A DNA stretch of 64,000 bases. Origin: DATAEE01 sp963725145 (lineage in GTDB: Bacteria > Acidobacteriota > Vicinamibacteria > Vicinamibacterales > 2-12-FULL-66-21). How positions within the stretch are numbered: position 1 is the stretch's first letter; each line of letters starts with the position of its first letter. Location of the stretch: positions 744,001 through 808,000 of the forward strand of contig CAVRXL010000012.1 of NCBI GenBank assembly GCA_963725145.1. The letters are read 5' to 3'. The notes beneath the pieces are model-generated. The model searched no databases. It saw only the letters and a list, made by a program, of their open reading frames with translations, and was not told the DNA's origin. Shown piece by piece: positions 54,360 through 62,119 of this stretch. A program made the position numbers and the translations under genes.

Positions 54360-55829
54360 ATGACGGAGAAGAAGGAAGCGCTCGTAACCGAGATCACTCC
54401 GCAGTCGGAGGATTTCTCGCAGTGGTACCTCGACGTCGTGCGGCGGGCCGAGCTCGCCGACTACTCCCCCGTCAAGGGCTGCATGGTGATCCGGCCGTAC
54501 GGCTACGCGATCTGGGAGCTGATTCAGCAGGGACTCGACCGGCGCTTCAAGGCCACCGGACACGTCAACGCCTATTTTCCGCTCTTCATTCCGCAGAGCC
54601 TCCTGCTGCGTGAAAAGGAACACGTCGAGGGGTTCGCGCCGCAGGTGGCGTGGGTGACGAAGGGAGGCGATGAGCAGCTCGCGGAGCCGCTCGTCATCCG
54701 GCCCACATCGGAAGTCGTGATCGGGACGATGTACGCCAAGTGGATCAAGTCCTGGCGCGACCTTCCCGTCCTCATCAACCAGTGGGCGAACGTCGTCCGC
54801 TGGGAGAAGGTCACGCGTCCGTTCCTGCGCACGACCGAGTTTCTCTGGCAGGAAGGGCACACCGCACACGAGACCGAGGCTGAAGCGCAGGAAGAAACGC
54901 TGAAGATCCTCGAGCTGTATCGCGAGTTTACCGCGACCGAGCTCGCGATGCCGGTCGTTCCGGGCGAGAAAAGCGAGAGCGAGAAGTTCGCCGGCGCCGC
55001 GCGGACCTATTCGATCGAAGCGCTGATGGGGGACGGCCGAGCGATGCAGGCAGGCACCTCCCACAATCTCGGCCAGAACTTCGCGAAGGCGTTCGAGATC
55101 CAGTTCCAGGGCCGCGACAAGGCGCTGCAGCACGTCTGGACCACTTCGTGGGGCGTCTCGACCCGGCTGGTTGGCGGGGTGATCATGACGCACGGTGACG
55201 ACAGCGGGCTCATCCTGCCGCCTCGCGTTGCCCCGCACCAGGTCGTCATCGTGCCGATCCCGCGCGGCAACTGGCAGGAGACGGTGCTCCCCCGCGCGCA
55301 GGCGATTCGCGATCAGCTCGTCGCTTCCGGCGTCCGCGTCATGCTGGACGACCGCGATGCCTACACGCCCGGCTGGAAGTTCGCCGAGTGGGAGATGCGT
55401 GGCGTGCCGCTTCGCCTGGAGATCGGCCCGAAGGACATCGAGAAGGGGCAGGTGGTGCTCGTCCGGCGCGACACGCGCGAGAAGGGGATGGTCCCCATGG
55501 ATGGCCTGACGGCCCACGTCGGCGTGCAGCTCGAGACGATCCAGCGCGCGCTGCACGACCGCGCGCTGAAGTTCCGCGAGGAGCACACGACTAGCGAATC
55601 AACCTACGAAGGCTTCAAGAAAATCATGGACGGTCGTCCCGGGTTCGTCGTCTCGCCGTGGTGCGGTGATGCCGAGTGCGAGGCGCAAATCAAGGCGGAA
55701 ACCCAGGCGACGCTGCGCAACATCCCGCTCGATGCCGTCCGGTGGTCTGCGGCGGGCCCGCCCGGGCCCCCCTGCCTCAAGTGCGGGCGGCCGGCCGTCG
55801 CCGAGGCGTGGTTCGCGAAGGCGTACTAG
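54360..55829 (+). CDS. proS: Prolyl-tRNA synthetase, archaeal/eukaryal type
   Basis: A 489-residue class II synthetase charging tRNA-Pro. It has the short form without the editing insertion: motif 1 KGCMVIRPYGYAIWELIQQ near 40, motif 2 region FLRTTEFLWQEGHTAH near 158, and motif 3 followed by the anticodon domain (QVVIVPIPRGN). The C-terminal zinc-like domain has Cys in PWCGDAECE and CLKCGRP, and the protein ends KAY, a terminal Tyr being characteristic of this type. Its end overlaps the convergent HEAT gene by 53 bp. Confidence 0.95.
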   Translation: MTEKKEALVTEITPQSEDFSQWYLDVVRRAELADYSPVKGCMVIRPYGYAIWELIQQGLDRRFKATGHVNAYFPLFIPQSLLLREKEHVEGFAPQVAWVTKGGDEQLAEPLVIRPTSEVVIGTMYAKWIKSWRDLPVLINQWANVVRWEKVTRPFLRTTEFLWQEGHTAHETEAEAQEETLKILELYREFTATELAMPVVPGEKSESEKFAGAARTYSIEALMGDGRAMQAGTSHNLGQNFAKAFEIQFQGRDKALQHVWTTSWGVSTRLVGGVIMTHGDDSGLILPPRVAPHQVVIVPIPRGNWQETVLPRAQAIRDQLVASGVRVMLDDRDAYTPGWKFAEWEMRGVPLRLEIGPKDIEKGQVVLVRRDTREKGMVPMDGLTAHVGVQLETIQRALHDRALKFREEHTTSESTYEGFKKIMDGRPGFVVSPWCGDAECEAQIKAETQATLRNIPLDAVRWSAAGPPGPPCLKCGRPAVAEAWFAKAY

Positions 55830-56799
55830 CCGCCGGGTCGACGAGCGCCGACGCCTGCGGCCAGCGCGCGAGCGTGCGCTTCAGCTCTGCGCTCCGCCGC
55901 GTGAGCCGCTCCCGCTTGACGATTGCCCGGAATGCCGCGTCGAGGTGGCGGCGCCACCATGCATCCGCCTGCGGCGTCGCGTTCGACCAGGCGCGCGCGA
56001 CCGCGTCGAGACACGATCGGTCGCCGATCGCCTCGATCGCCGCCACGAACCCGACGGGCAGCGGTTCCGAGGCGTCCGCGAACGTCTCGCGGAGGTCGTA
56101 GAGCGCGACCCGGCTGTTGCGTGCGCTGAGCGTCTGGTGCGCGGCCCCACGCGCGGTGCGCCAGGCGGCGCGCTCTTCGGCACCTCGCGCGGACGCTTCG
56201 TGCGACCGCAGCGCGTCCACCAGGTGCCCGAGCGTCGATAGCGGCGCGGAAGCGCCTTCTGCCTGAAGCGCCACACGGACGACGTCGGGATCCTCCGGCA
56301 ACTGCCCGAGCATCGCTTCGAGCGACGGGGCGCCGCCACGCAGGTCGCCCACTCGCGCGCGCAGGGCCCTGGAGCTCGAGCCAGGCACCTCATCGAGCGC
56401 CTCCAGCGCCGCCATCCGTGCGCCGTCGGGCCGCCCGGGATCGAGTGCCAGCGCCGTCAAGCCCTCGAACGCGGCGCGCGCCGCGTCGCGATTGGGGGAG
56501 GTCAGGAATCTGCGGACGACCGCGACCGCGGCGAGCGTCGCGCGTGGATCGGAATCGGTCAGCCGTTCCAGCCCCGAGGGGAGAGCTCGACGATCGCCGA
56601 TCGCCTCGAGCGCGCGCAGCATCGCGACCCGTGCAGGGGCCGGCGGATCGGCCGCGAGCGCCTCGACGAGCCGTCCGACCGCCCGCGCGCCGATGACGGC
56701 GAGCCGTGCGACCGCCGCCTCGCGCCGGATGTCATCCTGGCCGGCCAGTTCGTTCATCAGTCGACCGATATCGCGCGCGGCGGAAGACTTGATTACCAT
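55777..56799 (-). CDS. HEAT-repeat protein
   Basis: A 340-residue cytoplasmic protein of HEAT-like helical pairs: REAAVARLAVIGARAVGRLVEAL, RVAMLRALEAIGDRRALPSGL, AAFEGLTALALDP, and more. The C-terminus is Arg/Pro/Thr-rich and lies over the end of proS. Such solenoids are protein-binding scaffolds; no function can be assigned. It is divergent from the DUF192 gene (18-bp gap), so the two start regions share a promoter stretch. Confidence 0.75.
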   Translation of the reverse strand: MVIKSSAARDIGRLMNELAGQDDIRREAAVARLAVIGARAVGRLVEALAADPPAPARVAMLRALEAIGDRRALPSGLERLTDSDPRATLAAVAVVRRFLTSPNRDAARAAFEGLTALALDPGRPDGARMAALEALDEVPGSSSRALRARVGDLRGGAPSLEAMLGQLPEDPDVVRVALQAEGASAPLSTLGHLVDALRSHEASARGAEERAAWRTARGAAHQTLSARNSRVALYDLRETFADASEPLPVGFVAAIEAIGDRSCLDAVARAWSNATPQADAWWRRHLDAAFRAIVKRERLTRRSAELKRTLARWPQASALVDPAASTPSRTTPRRRPAART

Positions 56800-56817
56800 A
56801 GGACCCGGAGATCCTAT

Positions 56818-57276
56818 ATGAGACCGATGATTCTGGGCGCGGCGGTCGCGCTGGCCGGCTGTGGCGGAGCGGTCCTGACCGGGCAGTGGGCCGCGCCGCG
56901 GGCCGAGGTCGTCTTTCCCGACAAGACGCGCGTATCGGTGGAGATCGCCCGGACGCCCGAGGAACGTGCTCGCGGCCTGATGTTCCGCGAACGGATGGGA
57001 GCAGAGGAAGGCATGATCTTCCTCTTCGAGGAGGCTGGGTCCTATCCGTTCTGGATGAAGAACACGCTAATCCCGCTCGACATGATCTGGCTCGACAAGA
57101 GCCAGCGCATCGTGCACGTCGCTCATTCGGTTCCGCCGTGCAAGGCGGATCCCTGCCCCAGTTATCCCCACGAAGGCCAGGCGCTGTACGTCGTGGAAGT
57201 CAACTCCGGCTTCGCAAAGAAGCACGGAGTGAAAGTGGGGGACACCCTGGAGTTTAAAGGGCTGGAGAAGAAGTAG
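56818..57276 (+). CDS. DUF192 lipoprotein
   Basis: A 152-residue protein with an N-terminal lipobox (AVALAGC) indicating acylation at Cys15, and the DUF192 domain: ARTPEERARGLMFRERMGAEEGMIFLFE, YPFWMKNTLIPLDMIWLD and ALYVVEVNSGFAKKHGVKVGD. DUF192 proteins are small periplasmic or surface proteins of unknown function. GGAG precedes the ATG by about 7 bp. The TAG stop lies in the left arm of the palindrome at 57273-57300. Confidence 0.85.
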   Translation: MRPMILGAAVALAGCGGAVLTGQWAAPRAEVVFPDKTRVSVEIARTPEERARGLMFRERMGAEEGMIFLFEEAGSYPFWMKNTLIPLDMIWLDKSQRIVHVAHSVPPCKADPCPSYPHEGQALYVVEVNSGFAKKHGVKVGDTLEFKGLEKK

Positions 57277-57300
57277 GCCCGGCCTGAAGGCCGGGCCTAC
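57273..57300. terminator. Bidirectional hairpin between the DUF192 and OmpA-family genes
   Basis: A perfect 12-bp stem (57273-57284 with 57289-57300) and TGAA loop overlap the DUF192 stop codon and lie 12 bp from the convergent OmpA-family stop. The position suits a two-way terminator, although no T-run follows immediately. The GGCCTGAAGGCC core recurs at two other gene ends in the window. Confidence 0.6.
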
Positions 57301-57312
57301 ACCGTTGTTTCG

Positions 57313-59010
57313 TTACCGCTGCAACCTCACGACCATCGCGGCGCGGCGGTTGAGCCGGCGCGTCTCTTCGCGCGCGTTGTCATGCTTCGGCCGCTCTTCG
57401 CCGTAGCTGACCGTCCGCAGCCGGTCGGTGCCCACCCCGCGACTCTGCAGGTAGTCCCGTACCGCCTGCGCCCGCCGCTCGCCCAGCGCCAGGTTGTATT
57501 CGGCCGTCCCGATGTTGCACGTGTGCCCCTCGAGCTCCAGCCGCAGCTCCGGGTTCTCGCTCATCGCCTTGATGGCCTCGTCGAGCACCCGCGTCGCTTC
57601 CGGCCGCAGCGTGTAGCGGTCGAAGTCGAAGTGCACGTCCTCGAACACGAACTCCTTCACCGCGGGCCGCACGACCTGGATCGTCACCGTGTCGGACGCC
57701 GTCCCGCCCTTCCCGTCGTCGACCGTCACCGTGCAGGGCACCGGGCCCGGCTGCATCGGCGCGGTCCACGGCGTCGTCGGCGCCGTCGGATTGGCGATCG
57801 TTCCCGTCACGCAGCTCCAGCGATACGTCAGCGGGTCGCCGTCGGGGTCGCTCGCCGTCGCGCGAATCGACGAGGTCCGCCCCACTTCGACCGTGCACGG
57901 GTCGCAGGCGGCCTTCACCGTCGGCGGCCGGTTCACCGGCGCCGCCGGCTGCGGCTCTGGCGCCGGCGGGGGCGGCGGCACGTAGATGCGCACGCCCGGG
58001 TGATACCCGATCCGGAACTGAATGCCCGCCGAATCGCCTGTCACGTCCTCGAGCAGGGCGCCGAACTCGCTGCGCCCGTCCAGCCGGAAGTTCCAATTCA
58101 AGCCGCCACCAACGAAGAATCCGTTCGACGCTTGCCACGTCAGGCCGATCGACGCATTCACCGGCCCCGAAATCGCCGACTCGGCCGGCGACCGCGACCC
58201 GTCCTCGCCCGTCAAGAGCCCCCCGGTGGCCGTCACCGTGTCGTCGAAGTAGGACTCGCCGTGCAGCTCCGCCGTGACCCGCAGGCTCTTGCGCGTCGGG
58301 AAGCCTGCACCGAACCCCCACCGGAACCCGTCGGTCAGGCTGATGTTGTCGGGATCGCCGCGCCGCGCGAAGCCGCCGAACGCCGACAGCTCCACGCGCT
58401 CGTTGAGCTCCTTGCTGACCATGAAATCAAAATACCAGTCCGTCTCGCCCGTCCCCGCCCCCTCGTCGTCGCTCCCCGTCGGCAGCTTCAGTGTGCCCCG
58501 CAGCGCCAGCGCCACCGGTTGTTGCCGATGCTGCGACAGCAGGTTGATCTTGGCGCCAATGAAGAGGTCCCCAAAGTCGTTGCCCGACCAGCCCTCGCGC
58601 ACAAACGGATACTCGTTGACGAGCCCGCCGCCGTTCGGGAAGAAGATGGGCCGCGTGTCCCGGTCGATCCGCGTGACCGCGCGGATGGCCGCGAACACCT
58701 CCGCGCGATCGCTCAGCCCGTAGCCGAACGTGATCGGCCACACCGACACGTCGGTGAAGCCCTGCTCGAAGTCGAAGTTCGTGCGATACAGGCTGAACGA
58801 CCACCGCTTGTTCGGTAGGATCTCGCCTGTGGGCACGAACCACAGCCCGGTATCCCCCCAGTAGGTGGTTGTCGCCGGTCGCGTCTCGGCGGGGGCCTGT
58901 GTCGTCGGCGGCTCCTGCGCCGCCGGTGGCGGCGTCTGCGGCGTCTGCGCCAGCGCAGGGATTCCGGTAAACATGGCGAAAAGCGTAATCGCGAAAAGTC
59001 GAGGACTCAT
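57313..59010 (-). CDS. OmpA-family outer-membrane protein with barrel, Ig-like and OmpA_C domains
   Basis: A 565-residue protein. Signal peptide (MSPRLFAITLFAMFTGIPALAQ); an outer-membrane beta-barrel (about 50-370) with FGDLFIGAKINLL and RGTLKLPTGSDDE; a Pro-rich linker (VPPPPPAPEPQPAAP); an Ig/PKD-like domain (about 390-460, ATASDPDGDPLTYRWSCV); and the peptidoglycan-binding OmpA_C domain (about 465-565) with VHFDFDRYTLRPEA, LELEGHTCNIGTAEYN and NRRAAM. It would tie the outer membrane to the cell wall. ATG 59010 gives the signal peptide. Confidence 0.88.
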   Translation of the reverse strand: MSPRLFAITLFAMFTGIPALAQTPQTPPPAAQEPPTTQAPAETRPATTTYWGDTGLWFVPTGEILPNKRWSFSLYRTNFDFEQGFTDVSVWPITFGYGLSDRAEVFAAIRAVTRIDRDTRPIFFPNGGGLVNEYPFVREGWSGNDFGDLFIGAKINLLSQHRQQPVALALRGTLKLPTGSDDEGAGTGETDWYFDFMVSKELNERVELSAFGGFARRGDPDNISLTDGFRWGFGAGFPTRKSLRVTAELHGESYFDDTVTATGGLLTGEDGSRSPAESAISGPVNASIGLTWQASNGFFVGGGLNWNFRLDGRSEFGALLEDVTGDSAGIQFRIGYHPGVRIYVPPPPPAPEPQPAAPVNRPPTVKAACDPCTVEVGRTSSIRATASDPDGDPLTYRWSCVTGTIANPTAPTTPWTAPMQPGPVPCTVTVDDGKGGTASDTVTIQVVRPAVKEFVFEDVHFDFDRYTLRPEATRVLDEAIKAMSENPELRLELEGHTCNIGTAEYNLALGERRAQAVRDYLQSRGVGTDRLRTVSYGEERPKHDNAREETRRLNRRAAMVVRLQR

Positions 59011-59019
59011 CAGTGGATG

Positions 59020-59048
59020 ATGGTAAGGCCGGTTGACAGAATAGTCAA
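59020..59048 (-). promoter_or_regulatory. Possible promoter of the OmpA-family gene
   Basis: On the minus strand TTGACT (59048-59043) and TACCAT (59025-59020) are 17 bp apart. The implied start point is only a few bases before the ATG at 59010, so either the mRNA is nearly leaderless or the match is chance. Confidence 0.35.
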
Positions 59049-59077
59049 AGGGCGTGCGCAGGCCTAGGACCAAAGGA

Positions 59078-59875
59078 CTAGGCTGGCTTCCGCTTCCCGA
59101 AAACCCAAGCAATCACGATACTTAGGGCATAAAGGGCCAACATGGGGCCGGCCATGAGGGCCTGCGAGACGACGTCCCCGCCCGGACTCAGGACGGCGCC
59201 GAGGATGAAGATGATGAGGACCGCGTATTTAGTGTTCCGAACGAGCATTCGGGCCGTAACGGCGCCGATTCGAGCGAGGAAGAAGACGAGCGTCGGCATC
59301 TGGAATACCGCGCCGAATGCGAGGAGCATTTTCACGTAAATCGAGAACGTCGCCGAGATCGAGGGCAGGAACGTCATGTAGTCGGTGGCGTAACTCGCGA
59401 AGAATCTCCACGCCCACGGGAACGCGAGATAGTGCGAAAACGCACCACCGCCGACGAAGAAAAACGTGCTGAACACGACGAACGGAATGGCGAACTTCTT
59501 CTCGTGCGCGTAGAGCCCCGGGGCGATGAATCTCCAGAGCTGCCAGAGCACGATCGGGCACGCGAGAAACAGCCCCGCGACCGCGGCCATCTTGAGCTGG
59601 AGCATGAACGCTTCGGTCGGCTGGGTGTAGATGAAACTGCCGCCGGGCGGAAGCGTGGCATACAACGGCCGCATGATGAACGCCTGGATCCGACCGGCGA
59701 AAAGCAGGCAGATCACGAACCCGACGGAGAGAGAGACGGTCGAGACGATGAGTCGTGTCCGGAGCTCGTCCAGATGCTCCAGGAACGACATCTTCGCGGT
59801 GCGGTCGTCTTCTTCCGGCTCGTAGTCGGGGTCCGGCGCGGGGACGGATGCGCCGGGAAACTTCACGAGGGCCAT
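59078..59875 (-). CDS. tatC: Twin-arginine translocase subunit TatC
   Basis: A 265-residue inner-membrane protein with six helices, the receptor for twin-arginine signal peptides. Family motifs: MSFLEHLDELRTRL near 29-42, with the essential Glu, TQPTEAFMLQLKMA near 85, LWQLWRFIAPGLYAHEKKF near 110-128, and a late SPGGDVVSQALMAGPML. The N-terminal 28 residues are an acidic extension. It starts 12 bp after the tatA stop, in the same operon. Confidence 0.95.
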   Translation of the reverse strand: MALVKFPGASVPAPDPDYEPEEDDRTAKMSFLEHLDELRTRLIVSTVSLSVGFVICLLFAGRIQAFIMRPLYATLPPGGSFIYTQPTEAFMLQLKMAAVAGLFLACPIVLWQLWRFIAPGLYAHEKKFAIPFVVFSTFFFVGGGAFSHYLAFPWAWRFFASYATDYMTFLPSISATFSIYVKMLLAFGAVFQMPTLVFFLARIGAVTARMLVRNTKYAVLIIFILGAVLSPGGDVVSQALMAGPMLALYALSIVIAWVFGKRKPA

Positions 59876-59887
59876 AACGTGAGCGTG

Positions 59888-60151
59888 CTAGGAGCCGTCA
59901 GCCTGCCGCGGCACTGACGGATCTTCGGGGGGCGGCACGGGGCGCGGCGAGTCGGCCTTGCGGTCGTTCTTGGTTTCTTCCATCCGTATCTCTTCATCCA
60001 GCGTGTTCCGCAGCTCGTTCGACGCACGGCGGAACTCTCCCAGGCTGCGGCCGAGCGAGCGGCCCAATTCGGGGAGCTTTCGGGGCCCGAAAATAATGAG
60101 CGCGATCGTCAAAATGATCAGCAGTTCGGGCATGCCGATGGAACCAAACAT
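59888..60151 (-). CDS. tatA: Twin-arginine translocase subunit TatA/TatB
   Basis: An 87-residue protein: one N-terminal helix (GMPELLIILTIALIIFGP) with the FGPRKLPELGRSLG hinge, an amphipathic helix (LGEFRRASNELRN) and a charged, Pro-rich tail. The FGPRKLPELG segment fits both TatA and TatB; only one such gene is visible here, so it may serve both roles or a partner lies elsewhere. AGGAGA precedes the ATG by about 7 bp. First gene of the tatA-tatC operon. Confidence 0.88.
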   Translation of the reverse strand: MFGSIGMPELLIILTIALIIFGPRKLPELGRSLGRSLGEFRRASNELRNTLDEEIRMEETKNDRKADSPRPVPPPEDPSVPRQADGS

Positions 60152-60172
60152 GGGACTTTCTCCTGATCGGGG

Positions 60173-60178
60173 ATTATA
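60173..60178 (-). promoter_or_regulatory. -10 element of the tat operon promoter
   Basis: TATAAT on the minus strand, 22 bp before the tatA ATG. No good -35 hexamer is found at 16-18 bp upstream. Confidence 0.45.
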
Positions 60179-60222
60179 CTCGAAGTCTTTGCTCCGCTTG
60201 AGGTTGTCTGCTACGATCTCGT

Positions 60223-61848
60223 ATGCGCCGTTTTCGCTTCCTACCCGCGGCGGTTCTTGCGGTCGTGCTCTCAGCGATTGCCGGCGGCCTCGTCGGCGGC
60301 AGCGTGCTGGCCCGACAGGACGAGGTTGCCCAGAACTATCGCCTCTATACCGCGACTCTTGCCGCGATTGAGAGCGAGTACGTCGAGAAAGTCGAGCCGG
60401 ACCGTCTTGTTTACAGCTCTATAGACGGCATGCTCCGGACGCTGGATCCGCACTCCAGCTTCCTGGACCCGCGCTCCTACGCCCAGATGCGCGAGCGCCA
60501 GGAGGGCCGGTACTACGGCCTCGGCATCAGCATCCTGACCGTCGAAGGGGACATCACGGTGATGTCGATCTTCGAAGGATCGCCCGCCTACAAGAAGGGC
60601 CTGCGCCGCGGCGACATCATCGCCCGCATCGAAGGACAGGACGCAAAAGGCTGGACCCAGGATCAGGCGGTCCGCAAACTCCGCGGGCCGAAGGGGACAA
60701 CGGTCAACATCGGGATCAAGCGGCGGGGCTACGACGGCCTCGTCGACCTCGCGATCGAACGGGATGAGATCAACATCCTGACGGTGCTCGGCGCGTTCAT
60801 GATCGACGGCGAACGCGGCTACGTGCGCGTTCGCGAGTTCTCCGAGACGACCGACGACGAGCTTGGCCGCGCGCTGGAAGCGCTGCAGGCCAAGGGGCTC
60901 AAGAGGCTCGTCCTCGACCTTCGCGACAACCCGGGTGGACCGCTCGACCAGGCGATCCGCGTCGCCAACCGGTTCCTGCCGCGCGGCGAGCTGATCGTCT
61001 ACACGCGCGGGCGCGCACAGAACTCCGAGCAGGATTTCTACGCGACGGAGCGCAGCCAGTTCACGGACCTGCCCGTCGTCGTCCTCGTCAATCGCAACAG
61101 CGCCAGCGCCTCCGAGATCGTCGCCGGCGCGCTGCAGGATCATGACCGCGGGCTGATCGTCGGCGAGACCACGTTCGGGAAGGCGCTCGTGCAGTCGATC
61201 TACCGGATCAGCGGCGGCGCCGGCCTGGCGTTGACGACCGGCCGGTACTACACGCCGAGCGGCCGGCTGATCCAGCGTCCGTGGGACGGCTCGTTCGATG
61301 AGTACCTGACCTATACGCTCCGGGATCAGAACGGCGATCGCGCTCGCACGGGCGTCGATTTGAGGTACACGGACGCGCGGCGCAAGGTGTACGGCGGCGG
61401 CGGCGTCGAGCCCGACCGGCACATCGCGGGCCCGGTCGAAGGGTTCAATCCGACGCGGTTCGGCCGCACATTGTATGCGCGCCAGATGTTCGAGAACTAC
61501 GCCGAGAAGTACTCGGCCGAGGGAGATACCCGCTTCTCCGCGGCCTCTGCCACGCGACGCACGATCAAACGAGGGTTCACGGTCACCGACGAGATGGTGA
61601 ACGACTTCAAAGAGTTCCTCGTCAAGCAGCGGGTACGGGTGGACGAGGCGTCGTTCGCCAAGGACGTCGAGTTCATCAAGGCGATGATCCACCTCCAGAT
61701 CGACAGCGCGCTCTTCGGCATCGCGGAAGCGCGCCGCAATCTGATCGCGCAGGACCCGATGGCGCAGCAGGCGCTCAGCCTCTTCCCGGAGGCCGAGAAA
61801 CTGATGTCGACCACGCGCTCGAAGACCACGCAGGCGCGGCCGAAGTAG
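60223..61848 (+). CDS. S41-family C-terminal processing peptidase
   Basis: A 541-residue exported serine protease. Signal/anchor (about 5-27), then ESEYVEKVEPDRLVYSSIDGMLRTLDPHSSFLD, a PDZ domain (about 95-175, GLGISILTVEGDITVMS), and the S41 core: Ser in NRNSASASEIVAGAL near 295 and Lys in TTFGKALVQ near 320. The C-terminal helical extension (about 410-541) is longer than the minimal family. It degrades or trims periplasmic proteins. It is divergent from tatA; the 71 bp between contain the tat promoter. Confidence 0.93.
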   Translation: MRRFRFLPAAVLAVVLSAIAGGLVGGSVLARQDEVAQNYRLYTATLAAIESEYVEKVEPDRLVYSSIDGMLRTLDPHSSFLDPRSYAQMRERQEGRYYGLGISILTVEGDITVMSIFEGSPAYKKGLRRGDIIARIEGQDAKGWTQDQAVRKLRGPKGTTVNIGIKRRGYDGLVDLAIERDEINILTVLGAFMIDGERGYVRVREFSETTDDELGRALEALQAKGLKRLVLDLRDNPGGPLDQAIRVANRFLPRGELIVYTRGRAQNSEQDFYATERSQFTDLPVVVLVNRNSASASEIVAGALQDHDRGLIVGETTFGKALVQSIYRISGGAGLALTTGRYYTPSGRLIQRPWDGSFDEYLTYTLRDQNGDRARTGVDLRYTDARRKVYGGGGVEPDRHIAGPVEGFNPTRFGRTLYARQMFENYAEKYSAEGDTRFSAASATRRTIKRGFTVTDEMVNDFKEFLVKQRVRVDEASFAKDVEFIKAMIHLQIDSALFGIAEARRNLIAQDPMAQQALSLFPEAEKLMSTTRSKTTQARPK

Positions 61849-61896
61849 AACGCTGCCAGGTCCGTCTGGCATTCCTCGATGTGGCACCTACCCTAT

Positions 61897-61926
61897 CTTG
61901 GGGTGAGACATTAGTCTTGCCCCAAG
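61897..61926. other. Hairpin in the leader region of smc
   Basis: CTTGGGG (61897-61903) pairs with CCCCAAG (61920-61926), and the stem continues inward over GAGAC/GTCTT to an ATTA loop: 13 pairs with two G-T pairs. No T-run follows, so it is not a standard terminator. The rest of the 271-bp gap (61849-62119) is GC-rich and foldable; I recognise no RNA family or gene in it. Confidence 0.45.
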
Positions 61927-62119
61927 GTAATGGGCTTGCTACACTCACCGCTCGGGTTCCCGACGCGCGACCGTGCGTGCCGGGAGCCGTCGCCGGCCGC
62001 CGGGGCCGCTCGCCGCGTAGGCGGGCGAAAGGGGCCGCGCACACTTCTTACCGGGGTTTCAGAACGATTGCGTCCGTTTGAAGCGATCCCAGCGCTTCCC
62101 GGATGAAGGTGTGTACTGA

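Noticed and set aside
61940..62000. tRNA-like GGTTC-type segment
   Set aside because: A gggttccc stretch resembles a T-arm, but no acceptor stem or anticodon arm could be built around it.
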